From NCBI GenBank assembly GCA_001801685.1, contig MGYJ01000099.1, forward strand, positions 1 through 51,583: a stretch of DNA of 51,583 bases, in the 5' to 3' direction. The notes under the pieces were generated by a model that was given only the letters and a program-made list of their open reading frames with translations, did not search any database and was not told the DNA's origin. Source of the DNA: Gammaproteobacteria bacterium RIFCSPHIGHO2_12_FULL_63_22. Lineage in GTDB: Bacteria; Pseudomonadota; Gammaproteobacteria; Xanthomonadales; Xanthomonadaceae. This document shows positions 10,824 to 20,523 of the stretch, piece after piece. Both the position numbers and the translations under genes were made by a program. The number at the start of each line of letters is the position of its first letter. Within the stretch, counting starts at the first letter, position 1.

Positions 10824-11273
10824 TCAGCGGGACAGGCGATCCACCCGGAAGAAGGTGTGGTCGCCGATGGTCGCCACGGCCGGATAGCTGCGCCATGCCG
10901 GCTGGGCAATGCCCAGGGCCGCGAAGTGGCTCGCGCCGGGGACGATTTCCTTTCGATCGGCGGCGGGCAGCTGCCAATTCTCCTGGGCCTGGAAGGCGAC
11001 GTCGATGGCTTCCTGCCAGGCTTCGATCGATCCGAGGCGCAGGTTGGGATTCACCAGCGACGGCGCGAACTGCTTCGGCGCGGTGACGACCTCACATACG
11101 GAGTCTCCCCAGCGACCGTCCTGCTGGCGGCGCAGGGCGACTTCGGCGACGGCACGCTGGCCGAGTTCGGACTGGTCACGCGCTTCCAGGTAGACCGTGG
11201 TCGCCAGGCAAAGTGAATCGGCTTGGGACTGGGGAAGGAAACTCGCCAGCCACATCAGGAACGAAAGCTTCAT
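10824..11273 (-). CDS. SleB-type cell wall hydrolase
   Basis: Small exported protein with the SleB/CwlJ (Hydrolase_2) fold, expected to cleave glycan strands of peptidoglycan as a lytic transglycosylase. 149 residues: a short hydrophobic N-terminus (about 1-18, likely signal peptide), then the family motif CLATTVYLEAR with candidate catalytic E30, followed by GQRAVAEVALRRQ. The usual Asn of the VxLNR motif is Arg here. The C-terminal GASHFAA and the Phe/Trp-rich end fit the family. There is no separate peptidoglycan-binding domain. It lies downstream of fadH on the same strand but 300 bases away, so it probably has its own promoter. The family call is moderately sure; activity is inferred. 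Confidence 0.8.
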   Translation of the reverse strand: MKLSFLMWLASFLPQSQADSLCLATTVYLEARDQSELGQRAVAEVALRRQQDGRWGDSVCEVVTAPKQFAPSLVNPNLRLGSIEAWQEAIDVAFQAQENWQLPAADRKEIVPGASHFAALGIAQPAWRSYPAVATIGDHTFFRVDRLSR

Positions 11274-11573
11274 TGGCCTTTCCTTGCTCTAGGAGGGCGC
11301 GGAAACCTGGCGCATGAGGCCAGCTGCAAGGCACAAGGCCGGGCAGTGTGATTCCGAACGACACCAGGTTGGGGGAGGGGACGAGCGGGGCTCGCATTCC
11401 AGGCGGCAACGGACTATTGGGCCTGCCTGGAAACTCCCTGATGCCATGTCGGGGAGCCGTGGATGAGGCCCTTGCCGGCGCCAATCGAGGCGAACTATAC
11501 CTGAACCGGCTTTATCTTTCCTGAACGGCTTTTGATAAGCCCTTGATTCGGTTTGGAATGTTTACTCAGGAAG
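11274..11573. other. Gene-free 300-base interval upstream of the SleB-like gene
   Basis: I find no convincing gene here; open frames across it have unnatural composition. Read on the minus strand it holds a pair of direct repeats (11533-11500), followed at once by a -10-like TATAGT (11499-11494). That would leave a leader of about 215 bases before the SleB-like ATG. No hairpin with a T-run stands out for the end of fadH. Confidence 0.5.
11500..11533 (-). repeat. Tandem 13/14-bp direct repeats upstream of a possible promoter
   Basis: Plus-strand copies CCTGAACCGGCTTT (11500-11513) and CCTGAACGGCTTT (11520-11532) differ by one C and start 20 bases apart, roughly two helical turns. On the minus strand they lie immediately upstream of TATAGT (11499-11494). 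This is the spacing expected for a dimeric regulator with tandem sites. The repeat is direct to see; the operator role is inference. Confidence 0.5.
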
Positions 11574-13692
<2,119 letters not shown>

Positions 13693-13923
13693 CACTTCAC
13701 GAACGGCACCAGCGTTGGGGGGAGGAACCAGGTGACCAAAAACCGGGGGCGGGCGAAAACGCCGGAAACAGGGCCCTCACGCGCTTTCGTGACGTCCATC
13801 GAGGCAGGCGCGGGCGGCCATCTGGGGCGCGGCCGCAGTCCAATCAGCCCTCTCCGCCCAGCTGAGCCCGCCCGCAAAGCTCGCTGCCCACCCCTTCCTC
13901 AGGCTTTTCGATTGCAAACGTCC

Positions 13924-13952
13924 TTGTGTCATTTAGTTGGACTTGTTATATT
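13924..13952 (+). promoter_or_regulatory. Promoter of the OmpA-like gene
   Basis: -35-like TTGTGT (13924-13929), a 17-base spacer, and an extended -10 TG-N-TATATT (13944-13952). Start expected near 13959, giving a leader of about 98 bases that ends in an AT-rich stretch and GGAG at 14047-14050, six bases before the ATG at 14057. A strong promoter fits an abundant outer-membrane protein. Confidence 0.65.
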
Positions 13953-14056
13953 CAGGTTAACGCCCCCTGGAACTCGGACGTTGAGTGGTATGGCATGGCA
14001 ACAGCCGGGCCGATTACCGAAGTGAACTTTTTTAATTAGTACATATGGAGTTGAAC

Positions 14057-14863
14057 ATGAAGAAGAAACTTCTGTGCTGCGCCTTGCTTGCTGGCATGAG
14101 CATGGCCCAGTCCGTAATGGCCCAAGACTATGACGACCGTTTCTACGTCACCGCAGGCGCTGGCGTCGGTTTTTTTGACGAAGACCGTGATGCAGCTGAC
14201 GATCTGTACGGCATGATCGGTTTTGGTCGTTTCATCACCCCGAACATCTCGATCGATGCCGAACTCTGGCACTCGAATCCGGACCTTAACACCCCCGGCG
14301 TCGCCGGCAGCGGCCTGAGCTCCGAAGTCGTCGAGCGCAACTGGGAAATCACCACCCTGTCCGTTGTTGGTCGTTATCACTTCATCAGTGAAGGCCGCAG
14401 CTGGAACCCGTACCTGGCGTTGGGCGTTGGAGCCAGCGAGCACCATGACGGCACCCGCACGCAGCCGCAGGCACTGGGCTTCAACAAGAGCCGCGTCGGC
14501 ACGAACCTCGGCCTGATGGTTGGCGCCGGCATTCAGAAAGACCTGGGTTATGCGAGCCTGCGTGCCGAAATCGGCGCCAAGTTCGACATGGACGATGAAG
14601 GCCTGAGCAACGACTATTACACCGACGGCTATGCCGGTTTCTCGTTCCTGTTCCCGATCGGTGCAGAAGCTGCCCCGGCCCCGGAGCCGGTCGTGGTTCC
14701 GGAGAAGACCTGCGCCGACCTCGATGACGATGGTGATGGCGTCAACAACTGCAACGACAAGTGCCCGGGCTCCGCGCCTGGTGAAGCTATCGGCGCAGAC
14801 GGTTGCCCGGTCCCCGCTCCTGAGCCGGAGCCGGTCCCCGAGCCGAAGCCCTTCCGCGGCTAA
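14057..14863 (+). CDS. OmpA-like beta-barrel protein with calcium-type repeat, lacking the OmpA C-terminal domain
   Basis: Outer-membrane protein of 268 residues. Signal peptide MKKKLLCCALLAGMSMAQSV with cleavage after VMA (about residue 22). An eight-stranded-barrel-like region rich in alternating aromatic and polar residues follows to about 205. Then come an Ala/Pro/Glu linker and one thrombospondin type-3-like Asp-rich repeat with paired cysteines (DLDDDGDG, NDKCPGS, DGCPVP, about 219-252). The protein then ends in a Pro/Glu tail and FRG. In family members a peptidoglycan-binding OmpA domain normally follows DGCPVP; here TAATAA follows, and a perfect terminator comes within 25 bases. An upstream ATG at 14045 is less likely because GGAG overlaps it. 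The truncation looks settled rather than a recent frameshift. Confidence 0.85.
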   Translation: MKKKLLCCALLAGMSMAQSVMAQDYDDRFYVTAGAGVGFFDEDRDAADDLYGMIGFGRFITPNISIDAELWHSNPDLNTPGVAGSGLSSEVVERNWEITTLSVVGRYHFISEGRSWNPYLALGVGASEHHDGTRTQPQALGFNKSRVGTNLGLMVGAGIQKDLGYASLRAEIGAKFDMDDEGLSNDYYTDGYAGFSFLFPIGAEAAPAPEPVVVPEKTCADLDDDGDGVNNCNDKCPGSAPGEAIGADGCPVPAPEPEPVPEPKPFRG

Positions 14864-14888
14864 TAATCGCAGCTGCATTGCGATGCTC

Positions 14889-14918
14889 GAAGCCCGGCGA
14901 AAGCCGGGCTTCGTTTTT
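14889..14918 (+). terminator. Rho-independent terminator of the OmpA-like gene
   Basis: A perfect 10-bp stem, GAAGCCCGGC (14889-14898) and GCCGGGCTTC (14903-14912), with a GAAA tetraloop, is followed by G and five T. Textbook terminator 26 bases after the stop codon. Confidence 0.93.
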
Positions 14919-15138
14919 GCGGGTCTCCGGAAGACCGGGCCAAGAGCCGACGCGTTGAATCGAACGCGCAAGGCCAGGACAAATTGGCCGCGCCGGTAAG
15001 GTTTAGGGGCGGGAAGTTACAAGGGAAGGATTCCGCTTCCAGCGGATTTGTTGCCGCGAGCAGCCGTTCAACAGCGTCGCTGCAGGCACCACGAGAATCA
15101 TCGCTGGGCTTCAGCGCCTGGGGCGGCGCGAGGCGAGC

Positions 15139-15951
15139 TTACCTGGCGACGGGAGCCGCCGCGGCCGGCACTGCCGGTGCTGCCGGTTGGACGGCCCGCG
15201 GGTCCGCAGCTTTCGCGCCTTGTTGTTCCGCGGCGACTGCTTCGCCGGCCGGTTGAATTCCGAACAACGCACTCGCCGGGCTAGTCTCTGGCAGAACGTA
15301 GACGATGCCTTTGGTCCTGGTGAAGGCGGGGCTGACGATCTTCGAGTAGAACTCGACCGGAACATTGATACAGCCGAAAGAGATGCGATTGTCTTGCGGC
15401 GAGGGGCTCTTTAGGCGCTCGGCGCGTCGTTCTTTCGGCGTGCCCTTGACCACTGCATGCAGCGAAAGCGATGCGTCGTAGTCGAGGACCAGCAGTTCCT
15501 TGCCATGCGAGTCGATCGCGAGTCTCGACACGAAGCGACCCGCGGGCGTAATGCGAACCTGCGGCGGCATCGCCGACATCGGCGCGTCGTTGGGCGCAAG
15601 CATGCGATCGCCGCGCGCCATGCCGAGCAGCGCAGGCGTCGCGCCCAGGAGCTGGCCGGCCGGACTGAAAACGAGTACCTGGGCGTTGACCTTGTCGATC
15701 AGCAGGAACGGCATGCGGGCGTTGTCGCCGGAGTTGACGACCCAGCGCGCGACGCGCTTCACTTCTTCCGAGGCCGACTGCAACAAATCGACCGGGGCCG
15801 ATTGCGGTGCCGTTGCCGGTTGCAGCGACGTTGCCTGGTTGATTGGCAGCGCAGCTTCTGGAGCTTCCGGTTGGGCGTGAACGGCCGTTGCAGTGCACGA
15901 AAACAGCAGGCCGAAGATGATCGTCCGAGTTGGAATTTGCCTCTGATTCAT
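15139..15951 (-). CDS. Exported L,D-transpeptidase (YkuD-like) domain protein
   Basis: Periplasmic protein of 270 residues with a signal peptide (1-26, cleavage after VHA-Q). It resembles YkuD L,D-transpeptidases, which cross-link peptidoglycan or attach lipoproteins to it. The core shows GRFVSRLAIDSHGKELLVLDY, then H165 and the candidate catalytic C194 in SFGCINVP. Two departures from the classical HxxxxxxxxxxxxxxSHGC pattern are visible: the His before Gly is Phe (F192), and the gap from H165 to S191 is about 25 residues, longer than usual. The C-terminal 35 residues are Ala/Pro-rich and low complexity. It is a single gene in the convergent space after the OmpA-like gene. Family likely; activity less sure. 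Confidence 0.75.
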   Translation of the reverse strand: MNQRQIPTRTIIFGLLFSCTATAVHAQPEAPEAALPINQATSLQPATAPQSAPVDLLQSASEEVKRVARWVVNSGDNARMPFLLIDKVNAQVLVFSPAGQLLGATPALLGMARGDRMLAPNDAPMSAMPPQVRITPAGRFVSRLAIDSHGKELLVLDYDASLSLHAVVKGTPKERRAERLKSPSPQDNRISFGCINVPVEFYSKIVSPAFTRTKGIVYVLPETSPASALFGIQPAGEAVAAEQQGAKAADPRAVQPAAPAVPAAAAPVAR

Positions 15952-16103
15952 TGCCGCCAGGCCGCAGTTGTCCAGTCAGTGGCCATCATACGTTATGTCT
16001 TCGTTGCGTGGTCCAGGGGGGATTTTCGTATTCATTTTCACGCAGCCGCGAACATGGACGTCAAACGGTGTGACAGCGCCAGGGGACGCGGGCCCTGGCG
16101 AGT

Positions 16104-17135
16104 TCAGGCCTTGCTGAACCGGTAGTGGGCAACCAGCCATTCGCGCCCGCCGTCGTAGCCGAACAGTTCGGCGCAGGACATCCAGAACATTCGCCAGCGT
16201 TGGTGCCAGCGCGCGGCCTCTTCCGGCCCGTAGGCTGCGCCAAGCACAGCCATTACTTCGTCGCGGTTGGCGTCCTGGTTGGCAAGCCAATGGTCGGATG
16301 TCTTCTGGTAGTGCGTGCCAGGCAGCAACCAGCGTTGCTCGATCCGTAGCTGACGCTGGAAATGCAGCAATGTATCGGCCGCAGGCATCAGCCCGCCAGT
16401 GAAAAAGTACCGGCCCATCCAGTTGTCGTCGCCCGTCGTCTCGAACGGATACATCAGGTTGCGATGGCAGAAGATGTGCACGAACAGCTGCCCACCCGGC
16501 CGCAGCCACGAGGCGATCCTGCCGAGTAGCAGGTCGTAATTGCGCATGTGTTCAAACATCTCCACCGACACGCAGCGATCGAACGATGCCGACCCGAGTT
16601 CGAGGTGGTTGACGTCGCGGGTAAGCACGGTGACATTCTTCCAGCCGCGCCGGGCGCATGTCGCTTCGATGTGCGCGCGTTGCGTGGCGGAATTGGATAC
16701 TGCCGTGATCCGCGAATTCGGATATCGCTCGGCCATCCACAAGGTCAGCGAGCCCCATCCGCAGCCCAGTTCCAGGATGTCCTGTCCGTCGGCGAGCTCG
16801 GCGCGTGCACCGTACAGCGCAAGCATGGCTTCTTCTGCTTCGTCGAGGGTTTCGTTTCCCGTTTCGTAGAAACAACTGGAATACTTCAGGCGCTTGCCCA
16901 GGCAAAGCTCGAAGAAACGGGTCGGCAATTCGTAATGCTGCTCGTTTGCCGCAGCGGTTTCTATCGCGACTGCGCTATGCCGCAGCTCGTCGAGCAGGCT
17001 GCGAAATCGCGCGTCGGCGAGCGCGGCATCGTTGGCGCCTTCCGAGGCGAGCCGTTGCCTGCACAGCCGGCGGATCCCATGGCGGGTCAGCGCGTCCGGC
17101 ACCAGGCCGCGTTCTACAAGGTCGATCAGGGACAT
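16104..17135 (-). CDS. Second CFA-synthase-like SAM methyltransferase
   Basis: Class I SAM-dependent methyltransferase of 343 residues, last gene of the seven-gene lipid operon. The SAM motif is LELGCGWGS (121-129), preceded by NEQHYELPTRFFELCLG (substrate or bicarbonate pocket region in CFA synthases) and followed by SVEMFEHMRNY. It lacks the N-terminal lipid-binding domain of the CFA synthase encoded three genes upstream, and from memory it looks closer to the bacterial coclaurine N-methyltransferase-like branch. It could act on a fatty acyl chain or on an amine headgroup. Start at 17135 (MSLIDLVERG); the open frame extends further upstream but overlaps the DUF1295 gene. The gap to that gene is 14 bases, so the two are co-transcribed. 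Confidence 0.82.
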   Translation of the reverse strand: MSLIDLVERGLVPDALTRHGIRRLCRQRLASEGANDAALADARFRSLLDELRHSAVAIETAAANEQHYELPTRFFELCLGKRLKYSSCFYETGNETLDEAEEAMLALYGARAELADGQDILELGCGWGSLTLWMAERYPNSRITAVSNSATQRAHIEATCARRGWKNVTVLTRDVNHLELGSASFDRCVSVEMFEHMRNYDLLLGRIASWLRPGGQLFVHIFCHRNLMYPFETTGDDNWMGRYFFTGGLMPAADTLLHFQRQLRIEQRWLLPGTHYQKTSDHWLANQDANRDEVMAVLGAAYGPEEAARWHQRWRMFWMSCAELFGYDGGREWLVAHYRFSKA

Positions 17136-17149
17136 CGTGACTCCATGGG

Positions 17150-17929
17150 TCAGCCGCGCCGTGGCGGCCATGGGAAGAAGGCGCTGACCTCGCGCTGGTA
17201 GCGCAGGTAGTCGTCGCCGCGCGAACGCAATGCCTGCGCCTCGGTCCAGGGAATGCCGCTGACCCGGTACAGGAACAGGAACATCACGACCGGTCCGACC
17301 AGGCTCAGCCAGAACAAGTGGCCACCTATTGCCAGGAAAACGTAGGTGAACCAGTGCAGCCACTCGAAGAAATAGTTCGGATGGCGCGACCACGCCCACA
17401 ATCCGTCGCGGCAGGTCTTGCCGCGATTCGCGGGATCGGCTCGGAACCGCGCCAACTGGCGATCGGCAATCGCTTCCCCGCCGACGGACGCGATCCAGGT
17501 GAGGATCGCGATGATGGTCCAGACATGGAACTCGCGACCGGGATGGCCGGCGGCCGCGATGAAAGGCAGCGCGAACAATGCGACCACCACGGCCTGCAAC
17601 TGGAAGAACACGAAGAATCGGACCGGGCTGCCCTGCCATTGCTGGCGAAGCGCCTGGTAACGGCCGTCTTCGGGTTCATGCAGTACGCGCTGGAGAAGGT
17701 GCAGGCAGAGCCGCGTGCCCCACAGCGCCCCCAACACGGCGACCAGGCCCCGATGCAATTCCGCGCCTTCACCCAGCGTGCCAGCCATCAGCGCGGCAAT
17801 CGCCATCAGGCCGGCCCATACCACGTCGACGTAGCCGACGTTGGACACGCGCATGGAAACCACCCAGGCCGCTGCCATGGTCAGGGCGGATACCAGCCAG
17901 ATCAGTGCGAGCAGAGTCATGACGCTCAA
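17150..17929 (-). CDS. DUF1295 membrane protein (steroid 5-alpha-reductase-like fold)
   Basis: Integral membrane protein of 259 residues with about six hydrophobic segments. The C-terminal part carries DGLWAWSRHPNYFFEWLHW, a signature shared with steroid reductases and isoprenylcysteine/phospholipid methyltransferases, where it binds a nucleotide or SAM cofactor. In DUF1295 proteins the reaction is not established. Its ATG overlaps the stop of the DUF2878 gene by four bases (17926-17929), so translation is coupled. Context (desaturase, two CFA-type methyltransferases) suggests a reductive or transfer step on a membrane lipid. Confidence 0.82.
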   Translation of the reverse strand: MSVMTLLALIWLVSALTMAAAWVVSMRVSNVGYVDVVWAGLMAIAALMAGTLGEGAELHRGLVAVLGALWGTRLCLHLLQRVLHEPEDGRYQALRQQWQGSPVRFFVFFQLQAVVVALFALPFIAAAGHPGREFHVWTIIAILTWIASVGGEAIADRQLARFRADPANRGKTCRDGLWAWSRHPNYFFEWLHWFTYVFLAIGGHLFWLSLVGPVVMFLFLYRVSGIPWTEAQALRSRGDDYLRYQREVSAFFPWPPRRG

Positions 17930-18447
17930 GTTTGCGCTTCCACGAGCTGGGTGTGCCGGTCAAGGGCAAACAACAGGGGCAACAGGATGGCCCAGCAGAG
18001 GCCTACGACCACCAGGGTCGTGACCGCGGGCTGCGCAAAGTCAATGACGCCGAAGGCCCTGGAAGCGCCCCAGTAGGCCAGGGGGCCACCTGCCAGGCCG
18101 AGCAGGGCGGACAGTGCGCGGTGCCGACGCAGGAAGGCGAGCGAGTGGTTGAGCGTAAAGGCGAACGCCAGCCAGATGGCGGCAATCCAGACCGGGGCCA
18201 GGAATTGCGACGGTCCGGCCGGCGTGTAGGAGATCCAGCCCGAGGCGACCAGGCCGCTGTCGACCACGAAGCCGAGTGGCAACACGATCGCGAGCGTGCG
18301 CAAGTCGGCGGCGGGCCGGCCGGCGAGCGCCAGAGTTGCGATCGCGAAGACCAGCGAAGCGATCACGCCGGGCCAGGCCAGCCCCGAGGCTGCCCCACCC
18401 ACGCAGGCGAACCAGACAGCCTGGTAACCGAGCACGTTGGCCAGCAT
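17926..18447 (-). CDS. DUF2878 membrane protein
   Basis: Small polytopic membrane protein of 173 residues with about five hydrophobic helices and few charged residues outside loops. The family (DUF2878) has no assigned function but recurs beside CFA-synthase and DUF1365 genes in proteobacteria. Start taken at ATG 18447 (MLANVLGYQAVW), 24 bases after the CFA-synthase stop. The open frame continues upstream into the CFA gene, without family-like sequence. It could be a scaffold or transporter for the lipid-modifying enzymes; this is inference from position only. Confidence 0.75.
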   Translation of the reverse strand: MLANVLGYQAVWFACVGGAASGLAWPGVIASLVFAIATLALAGRPAADLRTLAIVLPLGFVVDSGLVASGWISYTPAGPSQFLAPVWIAAIWLAFAFTLNHSLAFLRRHRALSALLGLAGGPLAYWGASRAFGVIDFAQPAVTTLVVVGLCWAILLPLLFALDRHTQLVEAQT

Positions 18448-18470
18448 TGGCAATGCAGGACGCAAGACCG

Positions 18471-19742
18471 TCAAAGGCCCGGCAGGTACTGGTCGCGGCG
18501 ATTCCCGCCGCGGGCGAACAATAGTTGCACGTCGCTGATGGAGCGCTCCAGGAATCCGCCTTCGCAATAGCACAGGTAGAACTCCCACATGCGGATGAAT
18601 CGCTCGTCATAGCCCTGGCTGCGAACCCGGTCGAGCTTCGCCATGAATCGCGAACGCCAGTGGTTGAGCGTGGTGGCGTAGCTGTCGCCGAAGTCCTCGA
18701 GGTTGACCAGGCGCAGCTTGCCCGCGCGCGCAGCGGCATCGACCATCGCGCTGACGCAGGGGATGAAGCTTCCCGGAAACACGTGGCGCTTGATGAAATC
18801 GACGGAGTGCAGCGCCTGGTGGTAGCGGTCATCCTCGATGGTGATCGCCTGGACCAGCGCCATGCCGTCGGGTCGGAGCAAGCTGGCGCATTTCTCGAAA
18901 TAGGTGTCGAGGTACTGATGGCCGATGGCTTCGATCATCTCGATTGAAACCAGCTTGTCGTACTCTCCCTGCAGGTCGCGATAGTCCTCCATCAGGACGG
19001 TGACGCGATCGCCCAGTCCCGCTTCCTGTATCCGCGTGCTTGCAAGGGCGTGTTGTTCGCGGGAAATGGTCGTGGTCGTGACGCGGCAGCCGAACTTTTG
19101 TGCCGCATGCAGGGCCATGCCGCCCCAGCCCGTGCCGATCTCGACCAGATGGTCGTCGGGATGCAGGTCCAGCTTCTGGCAAATCCGGTCGAGCTTGCGT
19201 TGCGAAGCCTGCTCTAGCGTATCGCCCGGCGCGAACATGGCCGATGAGTACATCATGCTCGAGTCGAGGAACAGGCTGAAGAATTCATTGCCCAGGTCGT
19301 AATGCGCGGAGATGTTGCGTCGGCTGCCTGATCGGGTATTCCTGCGCAGCGCGTGCCAGGCATTCATCGCCAGGCCGCCGATGCGCGCGACGCCCGTCTC
19401 CACGCCGTCCAGCAGGTCGCGGTTGCGGACGAGCAGGCGCACGAGCGCCACCAGGTCGTCGCTGTCCCAGGCGCCGTCCATGTAGGCCTCGCCCGCGCCG
19501 ACCGACCCATTGCTCGCAACCTGCCGGTAAAAATCCGGGTGCTGGACCCGCAGGCTAACCCGCAGTGCATCGGGCGTGCTGGCGTCGCCCAGCAAGACGT
19601 CGCCGGCCGGGTCCTGGATCAGTAGCTGGCCGCCGCGCAACCGGGACAGCCGGGCATGCAGTTGTCCGCGAAGGAACCGGTCTATGCCGCCCATCGCCTG
19701 GCTTGTGGCGCGGCCGTCCAGGGATTCAGCGGGACTGCTCAT
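18471..19742 (-). CDS. cfa: Cyclopropane-fatty-acyl-phospholipid synthase
   Basis: Transfers a methylene from SAM to the cis double bond of membrane phospholipid acyl chains, giving cyclopropane rings that harden the membrane against stress. 423 residues. The N-terminal domain (about 1-140) is the acyl-lipid-binding part. HYDLGNEFFSLFLD (148-160) and YSSAMF contribute the bicarbonate and substrate pocket. The SAM motif is VEIGTGWGG (200-208), then SIEMIEAIG, and near the C-terminus FYLCYCEGGF. The stop of the upstream DUF1365 gene overlaps its start by 17 bases. The desaturase at the head of the same operon could supply its unsaturated substrate. Confidence 0.92.
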   Translation of the reverse strand: MSSPAESLDGRATSQAMGGIDRFLRGQLHARLSRLRGGQLLIQDPAGDVLLGDASTPDALRVSLRVQHPDFYRQVASNGSVGAGEAYMDGAWDSDDLVALVRLLVRNRDLLDGVETGVARIGGLAMNAWHALRRNTRSGSRRNISAHYDLGNEFFSLFLDSSMMYSSAMFAPGDTLEQASQRKLDRICQKLDLHPDDHLVEIGTGWGGMALHAAQKFGCRVTTTTISREQHALASTRIQEAGLGDRVTVLMEDYRDLQGEYDKLVSIEMIEAIGHQYLDTYFEKCASLLRPDGMALVQAITIEDDRYHQALHSVDFIKRHVFPGSFIPCVSAMVDAAARAGKLRLVNLEDFGDSYATTLNHWRSRFMAKLDRVRSQGYDERFIRMWEFYLCYCEGGFLERSISDVQLLFARGGNRRDQYLPGL

Positions 19743-20523
19743 CAGGACTCCTGGTCATTTCATTCGAATCGGGGTGGGCGTGGAACGGAATCCGCTTGAG
19801 CCACAGTCGAGCGGCTTGCCAGTAGATCGCCACGGCCACTTTCGCGGTGAGCCATGGATACCGCGCCAGGCATGAAGCCAGCGTGTTCGCGTTGAACGGG
19901 CGACGGCGCATCACCAGCGTCGCGTCGAATTCGTGGTGGGTCCCATCGCTGACGTCCATGTGCACGTGAAGGGTTTCCCCGGGCGGCGCCAGGCTCCAGT
20001 GGTAGCGCCGCGCCATCGGAATGAAGGGCGACACGTGGAATCGCTTGTCGAAGTCCCAGTGCATCGCGCGGCCATGCATCTGCGCGGCACTGGCGGGCAA
20101 CAGATAAGCGTGCCGCTCGCCCCAGGGCGTGTTGGTGATTTCGGCCAATACCCAATCGAGCGTCTCGCCGTCTTCCAGGAAGCCGTAATAGAAACTGACG
20201 GGATTCATCAGCACGCCGAAATAGCGACCGTGCGTGAGCAGGCGGATCGGACCGAGCGGACGCATCCCGGTCTGGGCATGGACGTGGTCGCGCACGGCGG
20301 TATCGAGCGGAACCGTGGGGTCGCCAAAGTAGTCCGACCGGCGAACCTGCGCCACGTTGCGCCGATCGAAGGACCACAGCCAACGCTTTTCGAAGAGTAG
20401 CGGAAGTTCTTCCAGGTCCAGGTATAGCTGGAACATGCGGTAGCGGAATGAGTGCGCACGCGGCGACGACCGACGGTGGCGCACCCATCCTTCGTAGATG
20501 AAGCTGGCCCTGGCGGCTGTCAC
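19726..20523 (-). CDS. DUF1365 family protein
   Basis: Soluble or peripheral protein of 265 residues; function unknown for the family, which is nearly always next to the FAD oxidoreductase and CFA synthase. Visible family features are the N-terminal YEGWVRHRR, then HSFRYRMFQLYLDLEELP, MNPVSFYYGFLEDG, and the His-rich MHWDFDKRFHVSPF. I read a GTG start at 20523 that overlaps the TGA of the upstream oxidoreductase gene (GTGA); the frame stays open upstream, but only as antisense-like sequence. The coupling suggests a fixed ratio with the oxidoreductase. Confidence 0.82.
   Translation of the reverse strand: MTAARASFIYEGWVRHRRSSPRAHSFRYRMFQLYLDLEELPLLFEKRWLWSFDRRNVAQVRRSDYFGDPTVPLDTAVRDHVHAQTGMRPLGPIRLLTHGRYFGVLMNPVSFYYGFLEDGETLDWVLAEITNTPWGERHAYLLPASAAQMHGRAMHWDFDKRFHVSPFIPMARRYHWSLAPPGETLHVHMDVSDGTHHEFDATLVMRRRPFNANTLASCLARYPWLTAKVAVAIYWQAARLWLKRIPFHAHPDSNEMTRSPDEQSR

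Noticed and set aside
14920-15138. Possible small RNA or gene between the OmpA-like terminator and the YkuD-like gene
   Set aside because: No promoter, terminator or protein-like frame with natural composition was seen in this stretch.
17136-17639. N-terminal extension of the second methyltransferase by 168 codons
   Set aside because: It overlaps the DUF1295 membrane protein gene and is Arg/Pro-rich, typical of a shadow frame; the domain starts at MSLIDL.
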